Positions 16,269 through 24,274 of a stretch of DNA of 64,000 nucleotides are shown here, in pieces. Within the stretch, counting starts at the first letter, position 1, and each line of letters opens with the position of its first letter. The stretch spans positions 37,927 to 101,926 of the forward strand of contig NZ_ANNU01000032.1 in NCBI RefSeq assembly GCF_000346615.1. Reading direction: 5' to 3'. Origin of the DNA: Nafulsella turpanensis ZLM-10 (lineage in GTDB: Bacteria > Bacteroidota > Bacteroidia > Cytophagales > Cyclobacteriaceae). The position numbers and the translations under genes were made by a program. The notes under the pieces were generated by a model. The model was not told the origin of the DNA. It ran no database searches and saw only the letters and a list, made by a program, of their open reading frames with translations.

Positions 16269-17603
16269 ATGAACTTAATTACCCGGCTTTTCACTTTCCT
16301 GCTCCTGGCCACCTCCCCGCTAACCCTCGCCTTGGGCCAGACAAAAATCGTCACCTATCACGATTCCGCCTCCACCCAGGTTAAATCAGTCTATACCATA
16401 CTCGATGGCGACAGCAGCAAAATAGATGGCCCATTCAAGCAGTTTCACCCCAATGGCAGCGTCCTTACCGAAGGAGTTTTCGAGGAGGGACAGAAAGTAG
16501 GCGTCTTTAAGCAGTACTATTCTGATGGAAGCCTGCAGCGCGAAATTCCTTTTGTAGATGGCCTCCGCCAGGGAAGCATGAAAGTATATAACCCTGATGG
16601 TTCTCTCCTGCAGCTGGCTAATTTTGAACAGGACGAACTGCACGGGGAAATGCTCATCTATTTTTCCAAAGACAAAGTAAAAAGCAGTGCCCAATTCAAG
16701 AACGGGCAGCCCGACGGACTGGTAAAAGACTATTTTGAAAGCGGCAAACTGCGGCAGGAAATAAGCTACGCCAACGGAAAACCCAATGGTCCTACTAAAA
16801 TCTATTACCCTGAAGGAGGGCTACAGTCGGAAGCGAACTACCAGAATGGCATTCTCCACGGCTATTTCCGCACCTATTACCCGAATGGACAAATCAATAC
16901 CGAAAGCTATAATGAAGAGGGCCGAAAAAGCGGCACCTTTAAACATTATGCAGAAAACGGTACGCTCCTAACCGAAGGTGCTTACAAAGGAGGTGCCTTG
17001 CATGGCCCAAATAAAGCATGGTATGAGAATGGAAATCCTCAACATATATTCCAATACACTAAAGGCGCTAAGTCCGGCCTTAACCAAACTTTTTACCTCG
17101 AGGGCGGACTGGAAACAGAAGCCAACTACAGTAATAGCGGCAAAGATTACCGCCTGAAGGAGTTCTGGCCCAATGGAAAACTTAAAGCAGAGAAAGCGTT
17201 CGTTACCGAGCTCGCGCATGGCTCCTGGAAATTTTATAATGAGGAAGAAAAACTAATAAGAGAAGAAGACTGGCTAAACGGCAAAGAACATGGCCTTTTC
17301 AGGGAATATCATACCAACGGGCAGCTAAAGTGGGAGCTCAATTACCAGAACGGTACACCTCTGGGAGAAGAAAAAGCTTTTTATGAAGACGGCACTCCTC
17401 AATCCGTAGCCACTTACCAGAGCGGTAAGCGTTTTGGCCCCTATAAAGCCTGGCACCCTAACGGGCAACTAAAGGAAAGTGGAGAATGGAAAGGCACCAC
17501 CCGCATAGGTGAGTGGAAGTTCTATTCCGAAGAAGGAAAGCTCCTCAAAACCACTACCTACCGGAATGGGGAAGTCATTAAAGAGCAGCCTGCAGGGGAA
17601 TAA
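16269..17603 (+). CDS. Exported YwqK/MORN-like repeat protein
   Basis: A 444-residue protein with a signal peptide (about 1-23, ending ALGQ). Nearly the whole of the rest is about 16 repeats of roughly 24 residues with the pattern G-x-x-K-x-Y-Y-x-N-G-x-L-x-x-E-x-x-Y-x-N-G. Databases call this the YwqK antitoxin module. Here the export signal and the lack of a nearby toxin argue against an antitoxin role. Such repeats fold as stacked beta-hairpins like MORN repeats. A second protein with the same N-terminal pattern (K-I-I/V, then Y-x-D) and repeats is encoded at 56712-58550, fused to a barrel-like domain. Function is unknown; it may be a surface or periplasmic binding scaffold. Confidence 0.75.
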   Translation: MNLITRLFTFLLLATSPLTLALGQTKIVTYHDSASTQVKSVYTILDGDSSKIDGPFKQFHPNGSVLTEGVFEEGQKVGVFKQYYSDGSLQREIPFVDGLRQGSMKVYNPDGSLLQLANFEQDELHGEMLIYFSKDKVKSSAQFKNGQPDGLVKDYFESGKLRQEISYANGKPNGPTKIYYPEGGLQSEANYQNGILHGYFRTYYPNGQINTESYNEEGRKSGTFKHYAENGTLLTEGAYKGGALHGPNKAWYENGNPQHIFQYTKGAKSGLNQTFYLEGGLETEANYSNSGKDYRLKEFWPNGKLKAEKAFVTELAHGSWKFYNEEEKLIREEDWLNGKEHGLFREYHTNGQLKWELNYQNGTPLGEEKAFYEDGTPQSVATYQSGKRFGPYKAWHPNGQLKESGEWKGTTRIGEWKFYSEEGKLLKTTTYRNGEVIKEQPAGE

Positions 17604-17655
17604 GTTCAACCGAACTATTTTTATATTAGCTGAACTTCTCTAATTTTAAGGCTGT

Positions 17656-18597
17656 ATGGCACAGGCAATAAAAGAAACTAACTTTACTTTTGCCGGACAA
17701 ACCCGGTCTTATAGGGGAAAGGTCCGCGATATTTATTACTTTCCGGACAAGCTGGTGGTAGTCGCTACCGATCGCATTTCTGCCTTCGATGTAGTCCTTC
17801 CAAAAGCCATTCCATATAAAGGACAGGTTCTGAACCAGATAGCAGCCTACTTCTTGCAGGCCACCGCCGAGCTAGTACCTAACTGGCTTACCCAGGTGCC
17901 CCACCCAAATGTAAGTATAGGCAGGCTCTGCGAGCCCTACCCTGTCGAAATGGTCATCAGGGGGTATCTGGCCGGCCATGCCTGGCGGGAGTATAAGGCG
18001 GGTAAACGCAGCATTTGCGGGGTTTCCCTTCCGGAAGGACTAAAAGAAAATGACCCGCTGCCGGAGCCTATTATAACGCCTACCACCAAAGCGCACGAAG
18101 GTCACGATATGGACATTAGCCGCGAAGAAATCATTAAAAGCGGCCGGGTAAGCGAAATCGACTATCTTGTGCTGGAAAAGTATACCCGGGCTCTTTTTGC
18201 CCGCGGAACTGAAATGGCCTTTGAAAAAGGACTCATCCTGGTAGACACTAAATATGAATTTGGTAAAGGCGATGATGAAAAAATTTACCTGATTGATGAG
18301 GTTCATACCCCCGACTCCAGCCGCTATTTTTACCTCAATGGCTATGAAGAAAGGCAGCAGTCCGGCGAGCCACAAAAGCAGCTGAGCAAGGAGTTTGTGC
18401 GCCAGTGGCTTATAGCCAAAGGTTTCCAGGGCCAGGAGGGCCAGCAGATACCGGAAATGACCGACGAAATTGTTACGATGATTTCTGATAGATACATCGA
18501 ACTATACGAGAAAGTAACGGGTTTACCCTTTAACAAAATCAACACCAGCGGAAGCCTTACCGAAGAGATAAAGGCAAACATAATTGAAAACATTTAG
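17656..18597 (+). CDS. purC: Phosphoribosylaminoimidazole-succinocarboxamide synthase
   Basis: A 313-residue cytoplasmic ATP-grasp-like enzyme of purine synthesis that joins aspartate to CAIR to make SAICAR. Family markers are visible: [20 protein letters not shown] and SAFDVVLP near the N-terminus, the R-G-Y-L-A-G-H-A-W block near 98-107, and the [16 protein letters not shown] block near 212-227. Length fits the longer PurC form of plants, yeast and many Bacteroidota. It starts 52 bases after the YwqK-repeat gene and 53 bases before the STAS gene, with no terminator between, so co-transcription with the following genes is possible. Confidence 0.95.
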   Translation: MAQAIKETNFTFAGQTRSYRGKVRDIYYFPDKLVVVATDRISAFDVVLPKAIPYKGQVLNQIAAYFLQATAELVPNWLTQVPHPNVSIGRLCEPYPVEMVIRGYLAGHAWREYKAGKRSICGVSLPEGLKENDPLPEPIITPTTKAHEGHDMDISREEIIKSGRVSEIDYLVLEKYTRALFARGTEMAFEKGLILVDTKYEFGKGDDEKIYLIDEVHTPDSSRYFYLNGYEERQQSGEPQKQLSKEFVRQWLIAKGFQGQEGQQIPEMTDEIVTMISDRYIELYEKVTGLPFNKINTSGSLTEEIKANIIENI

Positions 18598-18650
18598 TTG
18601 AATTAGTTAATTTACACTTCGACACACTTACATTTTTTAACACAAATCTT

Positions 18651-19034
18651 ATGAAATATTCGGTTGACAAGCAGGAAAAATACTGTATAGTGGTGCTTCA
18701 TGAAGAGAAGCTCGATACAACACTGGCTCCAAAATTAAAGTCTGAGCTGATTACCCTGCACGCCAAAGGAGTGAAAAATATTATTTTAGACATGTCGGAA
18801 GTTAAATACACCGACTCCTCGGGGCTGAGCTCTCTATTAGTAGGAAATCGTATTATGCAGGAAGAAGGTGGTTCTTTTATCCTGGCCAGCCTTACCGACC
18901 ATGTTAACAAGCTGATAAAAATATCTCAGCTCGACAATGTGTTAACCATTCTTCCTACCAAAGAAGAGGCTGTCGACTATGTGTTTATGAATGAAATTGA
19001 AAATGATTTAAACAGCGGAGAAAATCTTAACTAA
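18651..19034 (+). CDS. STAS-domain anti-sigma factor antagonist
   Basis: A 127-residue protein covering a single STAS domain. The segment IILDMSEVKYTDSSGLSSL (about residues 44-62) is the switch strand-helix of SpoIIAA/RsbV proteins, and a Ser of DSSG is the usual phosphorylation site. Partners in this family are serine kinases that act as anti-sigma factors; none is in the window. A charged tail (about 112-127) follows the domain. The RNase Z gene begins eight bases after its stop, so the two are very likely translated from one transcript. The target in this organism is unknown. Confidence 0.88.
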   Translation: MKYSVDKQEKYCIVVLHEEKLDTTLAPKLKSELITLHAKGVKNIILDMSEVKYTDSSGLSSLLVGNRIMQEEGGSFILASLTDHVNKLIKISQLDNVLTILPTKEEAVDYVFMNEIENDLNSGENLN

Positions 19035-19042
19035 AGTACTCC

Positions 19043-19960
19043 TTGAGTTTTCAGATAAAAATACTGGGTTCCAACTCCGCAACACCTGCTCATAACAGAA
19101 ATCAATCTTCTCAACTGCTCAACATAGGCAGTGAGTATTTCCTGATCGACTGTGGAGAAGGAACCCAGATGCAACTCATCCGCTACCGCACCCGCTTTCA
19201 TAAAATTTCTCATATATTCATCAGCCACCTGCATGGCGACCATTACCTGGGCCTCATGGGCCTCTTGCTCACCATGCACCTGCAAAAACGTTCGCACGAC
19301 CTCTATATTTTTGGTCCGCAGGGGCTGGATGAAATTATTACGGTTCAGCTAAAACACTCCCGTACTGTATTAAGCTATAAACTACACTTTACCGCCCTGC
19401 AAGCCGATAGCCATACACTGATTTACGAAAGCAATCAGCTGAGTGTATATACCCTGCCGCTGGTCCACCGCATTCCCTGTACGGGCTTTCTCTTTAAAGA
19501 AAAACCGAAGGACAGGAGAATGAACAAAGCCAAGCTGCTACCGGAAATGACCGGCGAAGAAATTACCCGCCTTAAGAAAGGGGAAGATATTTACAGTACC
19601 GAAGGCCAGCTCCGGTACCGCTGCCTGGATTATACCCTTCCTCCCAGGCGCTCCCGCTCTTTTGCCTATTGCTCCGACACCAAATACGAGCCGGCCCTTA
19701 TCCCTTACATTAAAAATGTAGACCTCCTGTACCACGAAGCTACTTTTGCCCAGGACCAGGCCGAGCGGGCAGCAGAAACCTTCCACTCCACCGCCGAACA
19801 GGCCGCCCATATGGCCAGGGAAGCAAATGCAGCTACTTTAGTGCTGGGCCATTATTCTGTTCGCTACAAAGACCTGAGCCCTTTGCTTTCCGAAGCACAA
19901 GGCATCTTCCCTAATACCAGGCTGGCCATTGAGGGCGAAACCATTGAGGTAAAAGACTAA
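19043..19960 (+). CDS. rnz: Ribonuclease Z
   Basis: A 305-residue metallo-beta-lactamase-fold endonuclease that trims the 3' ends of tRNA precursors. The zinc motif HLHGDH is at residues 62-67, with further ligands expected in LVHRIPCTGF, in the CSDTKYEPAL region and in the final LVLGHYSVRYKD. Length is normal for the short form. The start must be the TTG at 19043, because the first beta-strand begins at once and no in-frame ATG or GTG is near. It lies eight bases after the STAS gene and three before the transporter gene. Both tRNA genes in the window lack an encoded CCA, or at least tRNA-Pro does, which fits the need for this enzyme. Confidence 0.95.
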   Translation: MSFQIKILGSNSATPAHNRNQSSQLLNIGSEYFLIDCGEGTQMQLIRYRTRFHKISHIFISHLHGDHYLGLMGLLLTMHLQKRSHDLYIFGPQGLDEIITVQLKHSRTVLSYKLHFTALQADSHTLIYESNQLSVYTLPLVHRIPCTGFLFKEKPKDRRMNKAKLLPEMTGEEITRLKKGEDIYSTEGQLRYRCLDYTLPPRRSRSFAYCSDTKYEPALIPYIKNVDLLYHEATFAQDQAERAAETFHSTAEQAAHMAREANAATLVLGHYSVRYKDLSPLLSEAQGIFPNTRLAIEGETIEVKD

Positions 19961-19963
19961 CAC

Positions 19964-20791
19964 ATGAAGATAGAGGCCACTGCACCTGCCCGCAGGCGAA
20001 ATAATCTGTTCCTCATTCTTTCCGGCATTTTCCTTACCAATGCCATTCTTGCCGAGCTCATTGGTGTCAAAATTTTCTCGGCCGAAGGGAGCCTGGGGCT
20101 TCCGCCCGCCCAAATCCCCTTACTGGATAATTTCAGGCTGGACTTTAACCTTACTGCCGGGGCTATTATCTGGCCGCTTGTGTTTGTTACCACCGATATT
20201 ATTAATGAATATTTTGGTCCGAAAGGAGTCAGGAAAATAAGCTTTCTCACTGCAGGCTTAATCCTCTATGTTTTCGGGGTAATTCTGCTGGTAACTGAGC
20301 TGGAGCCGGCTGCTTTTTGGCTGGAGGTAAACCGGACCGATGCTGAAGGAAGGCCCTTTGATATTAACACGGCCTTTAATGCTGTTTTCCGGCAGGGAAT
20401 GGGCATTATAATCGGTTCCCTTACCGCCTTCCTTATTGGTCAGCTGCTCGATGCATGGGTATTTCAGCGCCTGAGAAGCATTACAGGATCTAAAAAAATA
20501 TGGCTGAGAGCAACCGGCTCTACTCTTATTTCTCAATTAGTCGACAGCTTTGTCGTGCTCTTTATAGCCTTCAAACTGTTTGGCAACTGGTCATGGCCAC
20601 AGCTTATTTCCGTTGCCCTAATCAACTATCTCTATAAATTTGTAGTAGCGGTTCTGCTCACCCCACTTCTCTACCTGGCTCACTACCTGATTGACCGTTA
20701 TCTTGATGGCCGTCACCACGGTGGCCGGCATTCCGGTGGCCGTCACCACGGTGGCCGACATCCCGGTGCAACTGAGAATGCTGGTCTCTAG
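19964..20791 (+). CDS. Queuosine precursor transporter with His-rich tail
   Basis: A 275-residue integral membrane protein of the DUF165/YhhQ family, which imports preQ0/preQ1 or related bases for tRNA queuosine. About six hydrophobic helices cover residues 14-240, with the family block VFVTTDIINEYFGPKGVRK near 66-84 and QLVDSFVVLFIAF near 185-197. After the last helix the protein ends in an unusual tail of four Gly-Arg-His units (GRHHGGRHSGGRHHGGRHPG) that is not part of the family. Its stop codon overlaps that of the convergent methyltransferase gene. The preceding RNase Z gene, three bases away, gives a tRNA-processing context. Confidence 0.88.
   Translation: MKIEATAPARRRNNLFLILSGIFLTNAILAELIGVKIFSAEGSLGLPPAQIPLLDNFRLDFNLTAGAIIWPLVFVTTDIINEYFGPKGVRKISFLTAGLILYVFGVILLVTELEPAAFWLEVNRTDAEGRPFDINTAFNAVFRQGMGIIIGSLTAFLIGQLLDAWVFQRLRSITGSKKIWLRATGSTLISQLVDSFVVLFIAFKLFGNWSWPQLISVALINYLYKFVVAVLLTPLLYLAHYLIDRYLDGRHHGGRHSGGRHHGGRHPGATENAGL
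20708..20767 (+). repeat. Tandem 15/30-base repeat coding the His-rich tail
   Basis: A 30-base unit beginning GGCCGTCACCACGGT occurs twice (20708-20737 and 20738-20767) with two mismatches. Each unit is itself two related 15-base halves. The codons give four Gly-Arg-His blocks at the C-terminus of the transporter. Confidence 0.85.
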
Positions 20792-21543
20792 GCACTGTAT
20801 TCTTCTCCCCTTCGTAAATTATCACAGATAATAGCTGTTGCAATCGCTACATTCAGCGACTCAGCCCCTCCATAAGCAGGGATTCTTATTTTCTTGCTGA
20901 TAAAAGGATAAAGATCCGGATGGATCCCATTGGCTTCATTCCCCATTAGCAAATAACCCCCGCCGCTAAAGGAAAAATGATGGACATCGGCACCCTCCAG
21001 GTCGGCACCATAAACCGGCAGCCTGTTGCCCGCTAAAAAGCCGGGAAGATTGGTATAGTAAGCCCGAACGCGGGTAAAAGAACCTTTAGCAGCCGCCACC
21101 ACCTTAGGACTGTAAAAGTCGACGGTATTTTCTGAACAGATGAGCTTCTTTATTCCATACCAGTCGGCAATCCGGATAATCGTACCCAGGTTTCCCGGGT
21201 CATTGACATCATCGAGCAGCAGCGCATATTCACCGGCCGTTGCTTCCAGTGGCTGGTTTGGCTTCATTTCGGCTACTGCCAGGGCGCTGTCGTTCGTCTT
21301 AAACGTACCCAGACCGGCGAGGATATCTGCCGGTACTGAAACCAGCTCCACATTTGCTTTTTCTAATTCCTTAGCGTTATCTTGCAAAAACAATGGAGTT
21401 GCATAAACAGTTCTTGTTTCATAATCTGATTCCAAAAGTTCCAGCACGCTTTTTGTGCCCTCGACAAAGAAGAGCTGTTCTTTTTTGCGATACTTTTTGA
21501 GGTGCAGTGATTTTATGAGCTGGCTTTGTTTTTTTGTAATCAT
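20788..21543 (-). CDS. TrmH/SpoU-family RNA methyltransferase
   Basis: A 251-residue enzyme that transfers methyl from SAM to a ribose 2'-OH in rRNA or tRNA. An N-terminal substrate-binding domain (about 1-95) is followed by the knotted SPOUT domain. Motif 1 is DDVNDPGNLGTIIRIADWYG, motif 2 LLMGNEANGI and motif 3 IPAYGGAESLNVAIATAI. I start it at the ATG at 21541-21543, just before ITKKQSQLIKSL; the longer reading upstream is not conserved in type and would run into the divergent gene. The exact RNA target is unknown. Its stop overlaps that of the transporter gene (CTAG shared). Confidence 0.9.
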   Translation of the reverse strand: MITKKQSQLIKSLHLKKYRKKEQLFFVEGTKSVLELLESDYETRTVYATPLFLQDNAKELEKANVELVSVPADILAGLGTFKTNDSALAVAEMKPNQPLEATAGEYALLLDDVNDPGNLGTIIRIADWYGIKKLICSENTVDFYSPKVVAAAKGSFTRVRAYYTNLPGFLAGNRLPVYGADLEGADVHHFSFSGGGYLLMGNEANGIHPDLYPFISKKIRIPAYGGAESLNVAIATAIICDNLRRGEEYSA

Positions 21544-21547
21544 AAAG

Positions 21548-21555
21548 CAAAAGTA
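21548..21555 (-). promoter_or_regulatory. Possible -7 box of the methyltransferase gene
   Basis: On the minus strand TACTTTTG fits TAnnTTTG only five bases before the ATG, which would give an almost leaderless mRNA. No matching -33 box is visible. Confidence 0.25.
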
Positions 21556-21565
21556 AAACGAGATT

Positions 21566-24091
21566 TTGAAGTTTCTAAATAAATTAACCGTCCTCTGCCT
21601 CCTGCTCGGCCTATCCTCCTGCCTGGGTACCAAGCATCTGCCAGAGGGCAAGCTCCTGCTGAGCGAGCAGAAAATTGTAGGAAATGAGGTAATAAGCACC
21701 AGTGAGCTGGCCGATTTTTACCGGCAGGAGCCTAATCTGGAGTTCCCCCTCATTCCATGGACCCCCTATGTTTCCCTCCACTACCTGGGAAAACAGTTTT
21801 ACGATAAGGATAAAATCCGGCGGAAACGGGATGAAAAGGCAGAAGAGCTGGACAGGAAAATTGCCGAAGCTGTTGAAGAAGGAAGAGAAAACCGCGCAGA
21901 ACGACTCCGAGAGAAGAAAAGAGAAAAAATAGAGAAAAAGAACAAAGTACTGGAAGAGGGAAACCTGCTCATGCAGATTGGAGAGCCTATTGTAATTTAC
22001 GATAGTGCCCTTACCGTCCAGACTGCCGAGCAAATGGAGCTTTACCTGGAGTCGAAGGGCTTCTTTCATGGTGAAGTGGGTTTCGACCTGGATATAAAAG
22101 GAGGCAATAAAGCAATTGTAACCTATTTGATTGAAGAAAATCTTCCGTGGACCATCGACACGCTTTACCTGACCGTTGCCAACAACCAGATAAGGGACAT
22201 CCTGGATGAATACCAGGAAGATAGCTACCTCGACACCACCCAGCTGTACGACCAGTATGAACTCTCCCTGGAACGAAACCGGATTGATAATCTGCTTAAA
22301 AACCACGGGTACTATGAGTTTAGCCCTCAGTATGTACATTTTAAGGTAGACACCACTCTGGGCGAACGAAAAGTATCTATCGAAACCATTATTTACCAGC
22401 CGGCCGACAGGGGCTATCATAAACAGTTCAGAATTGACTCTGTCATTTTTACCACGGATGCCACCATACAAGGCGACCTAGCCGGGAGGGAAAGCAGGCT
22501 GTACAACGGCATTATCTATAAGTTTTTTGAAGAGCAATATTCGAAACGCGTACTGGATAACAGGGTATTTATGCGCCCCGACAGCCTGTACAGCAGAAGG
22601 GCGACTCTGGAAACACAAAAGCAACTGGCGAACCTCGACATATTCAAGTTTATTAATGTTACCTACGACACCACCGGCGATACCTTCAATGCACTCATTT
22701 TCACCAGTCCGCTCAAAAAATTCCAGACCAGCAATGAAGTAGGGATCACCTACAGCCACAGCACCCCTGGTCCCTATTTTAATTCAACCTGGACCAACCG
22801 TAACACTTTTGGCGGTATGGAAACACTGCAGCTCAATTTGCTCGCAGGGATAGAAGGAGTACCCGGAACGACCGATCCGACCGCCAACCTTACCAGCCAG
22901 CAGATTGGCGCTAATCTTTCTCTTATTTTTCCTCACTTCCTGGCACCTCTCGGCCCCAGGCTGCGCTACAGGTTAGGTAACTTAAACCCTAAATCAAGGC
23001 TGTTAATTGGCTACGCCTATACCAACCGGCCGGAATTTGTCCGCTCCACTTACAACACCTCTTTAACCTATACCTGGCAAACAGAGAAGGAAGCCGATGA
23101 GAGCTTCTATAATAACCTTTATACCTTCTCTCCGCTGGATGTCAGCTATATTAACTCCTCCTTCCAGGGTGCAGAAGGCGCAGAGTTTCTGGCACTGCTG
23201 AAAGAATGGCAGGCCGAAGGGAACCCCTATATCCATTCTTTCGACCCCGCCTTTGTATCTAGCATGTATGCCTATGCTATTTTTAATAAAAATAATTACG
23301 GTACCTATGTGGAAAGATCGCGCTATATAAGGCCTTTTATTGAGAGTGGAGGCACTTCACTTAACTTTATTGATCTCCCTTTTGCCAGTGAAACTCCGGT
23401 AGATGGAGAGCCTTTAGAAGGAGAAGATGAACTCAGGGCTTATCGGTTTGTAAAACTGAGCAACGATTTCCGGGTGTACATTCCTCTGGAGGATAAGATA
23501 GGATTGGCCTATCGCTTAAATGCAGGGGTTGCCGTTCCATATGGCTCCGAAAATGCCACGCTCCCATATGAGAAGTTCTTCTTTGCCGGAGGGAGTAATA
23601 GCGTACGTTCTTACCGCCCCCGCCGTCTGGGCCCGGGGGTTTACAACCCAGCGCTGTATGGTGTTGATGAATTTGGCGAAAATGAAATTATCACCAACCA
23701 GCTGGAACAGCCTGGGGAAGTCCTGATTGAAGGAAGTGTCGAATACCGTCACAATATTTTTGGTTTCCTGAATGGAGCAGTTTTTGTCGACTTCGGAAAC
23801 ATCTGGCACCTCGAGGAATCTCCCGTTTTTCCGGGCGGTGAATTTAAGGTAGATGAGTTTTATAAGCAGTTGGCCCTTGGCGCCGGCTATGGCCTCCGGA
23901 TGGACTTCTCCTTCCTGGTTGTGCGCTTCGACCTTGGTGTAAAAATTTACAACCCTATGGCCGTTACGCCTGATGGAGAAGGTGGCTATAATTACAGCGA
24001 GGGCTGGACCTTCGATAAATTTGAAGGCTTTCCTTTCAGTGCTCCCCAGGACCTTATCATTCTTAATATTGGTATTGGTTATCCTTTCTAA
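21566..24091 (+). CDS. BamA/TamA-family outer membrane protein with lipobox
   Basis: An 841-residue surface-antigen-type protein. It starts with a TTG codon and a lipoprotein signal peptide (LGLSSC, Cys19). A POTRA-like region (about 30-370) is interrupted by a highly charged helix rich in Arg, Lys and Glu (about 80-130). The C-terminal half (about 390-841) is the 16-strand Omp85 barrel: it contains FFAGGSNSVRSYRPRRLGPG, the conserved loop 6 block, and ends in Phe (IGYPF). Such proteins insert or export other envelope proteins. Lipidation plus barrel is a known feature of this Bacteroidota subgroup. The gene starts only 22 bases from the divergent methyltransferase gene, so its promoter must overlap that gene or its start. 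Confidence 0.88.
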   Translation: MKFLNKLTVLCLLLGLSSCLGTKHLPEGKLLLSEQKIVGNEVISTSELADFYRQEPNLEFPLIPWTPYVSLHYLGKQFYDKDKIRRKRDEKAEELDRKIAEAVEEGRENRAERLREKKREKIEKKNKVLEEGNLLMQIGEPIVIYDSALTVQTAEQMELYLESKGFFHGEVGFDLDIKGGNKAIVTYLIEENLPWTIDTLYLTVANNQIRDILDEYQEDSYLDTTQLYDQYELSLERNRIDNLLKNHGYYEFSPQYVHFKVDTTLGERKVSIETIIYQPADRGYHKQFRIDSVIFTTDATIQGDLAGRESRLYNGIIYKFFEEQYSKRVLDNRVFMRPDSLYSRRATLETQKQLANLDIFKFINVTYDTTGDTFNALIFTSPLKKFQTSNEVGITYSHSTPGPYFNSTWTNRNTFGGMETLQLNLLAGIEGVPGTTDPTANLTSQQIGANLSLIFPHFLAPLGPRLRYRLGNLNPKSRLLIGYAYTNRPEFVRSTYNTSLTYTWQTEKEADESFYNNLYTFSPLDVSYINSSFQGAEGAEFLALLKEWQAEGNPYIHSFDPAFVSSMYAYAIFNKNNYGTYVERSRYIRPFIESGGTSLNFIDLPFASETPVDGEPLEGEDELRAYRFVKLSNDFRVYIPLEDKIGLAYRLNAGVAVPYGSENATLPYEKFFFAGGSNSVRSYRPRRLGPGVYNPALYGVDEFGENEIITNQLEQPGEVLIEGSVEYRHNIFGFLNGAVFVDFGNIWHLEESPVFPGGEFKVDEFYKQLALGAGYGLRMDFSFLVVRFDLGVKIYNPMAVTPDGEGGYNYSEGWTFDKFEGFPFSAPQDLIILNIGIGYPF

Positions 24092-24219
24092 AAAGGTGGA
24101 GTTTCTGTCTGCCCTGGCACTTGCTTAAAAAAAGGTGTTGAATGGAGATCCTTTCCATCGGGAAGTTACCAGAAGAATGAAAAGCGCCTCTTTTTTCCAA
24201 ACCTCTTTTACCCAAAAAC

Positions 24220-24256
24220 AAAAAACCCATACTCCCGCTCGAAGTATGGATTTTTT
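24220..24256. terminator. Bidirectional intrinsic terminator
   Basis: A run of A, then CCATACT pairing with AGTATGG around a nine-base loop, then six T. It separates the barrel-protein gene from the convergent E1 gene. Confidence 0.75.
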
Positions 24257-24274
24257 GCTTTCGTTAGGTCCTGC

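Noticed and set aside
16269..17603. Toxin-antitoxin system based on the YwqK name
   Set aside because: The protein has a signal peptide, and no toxin-like gene is on either side.
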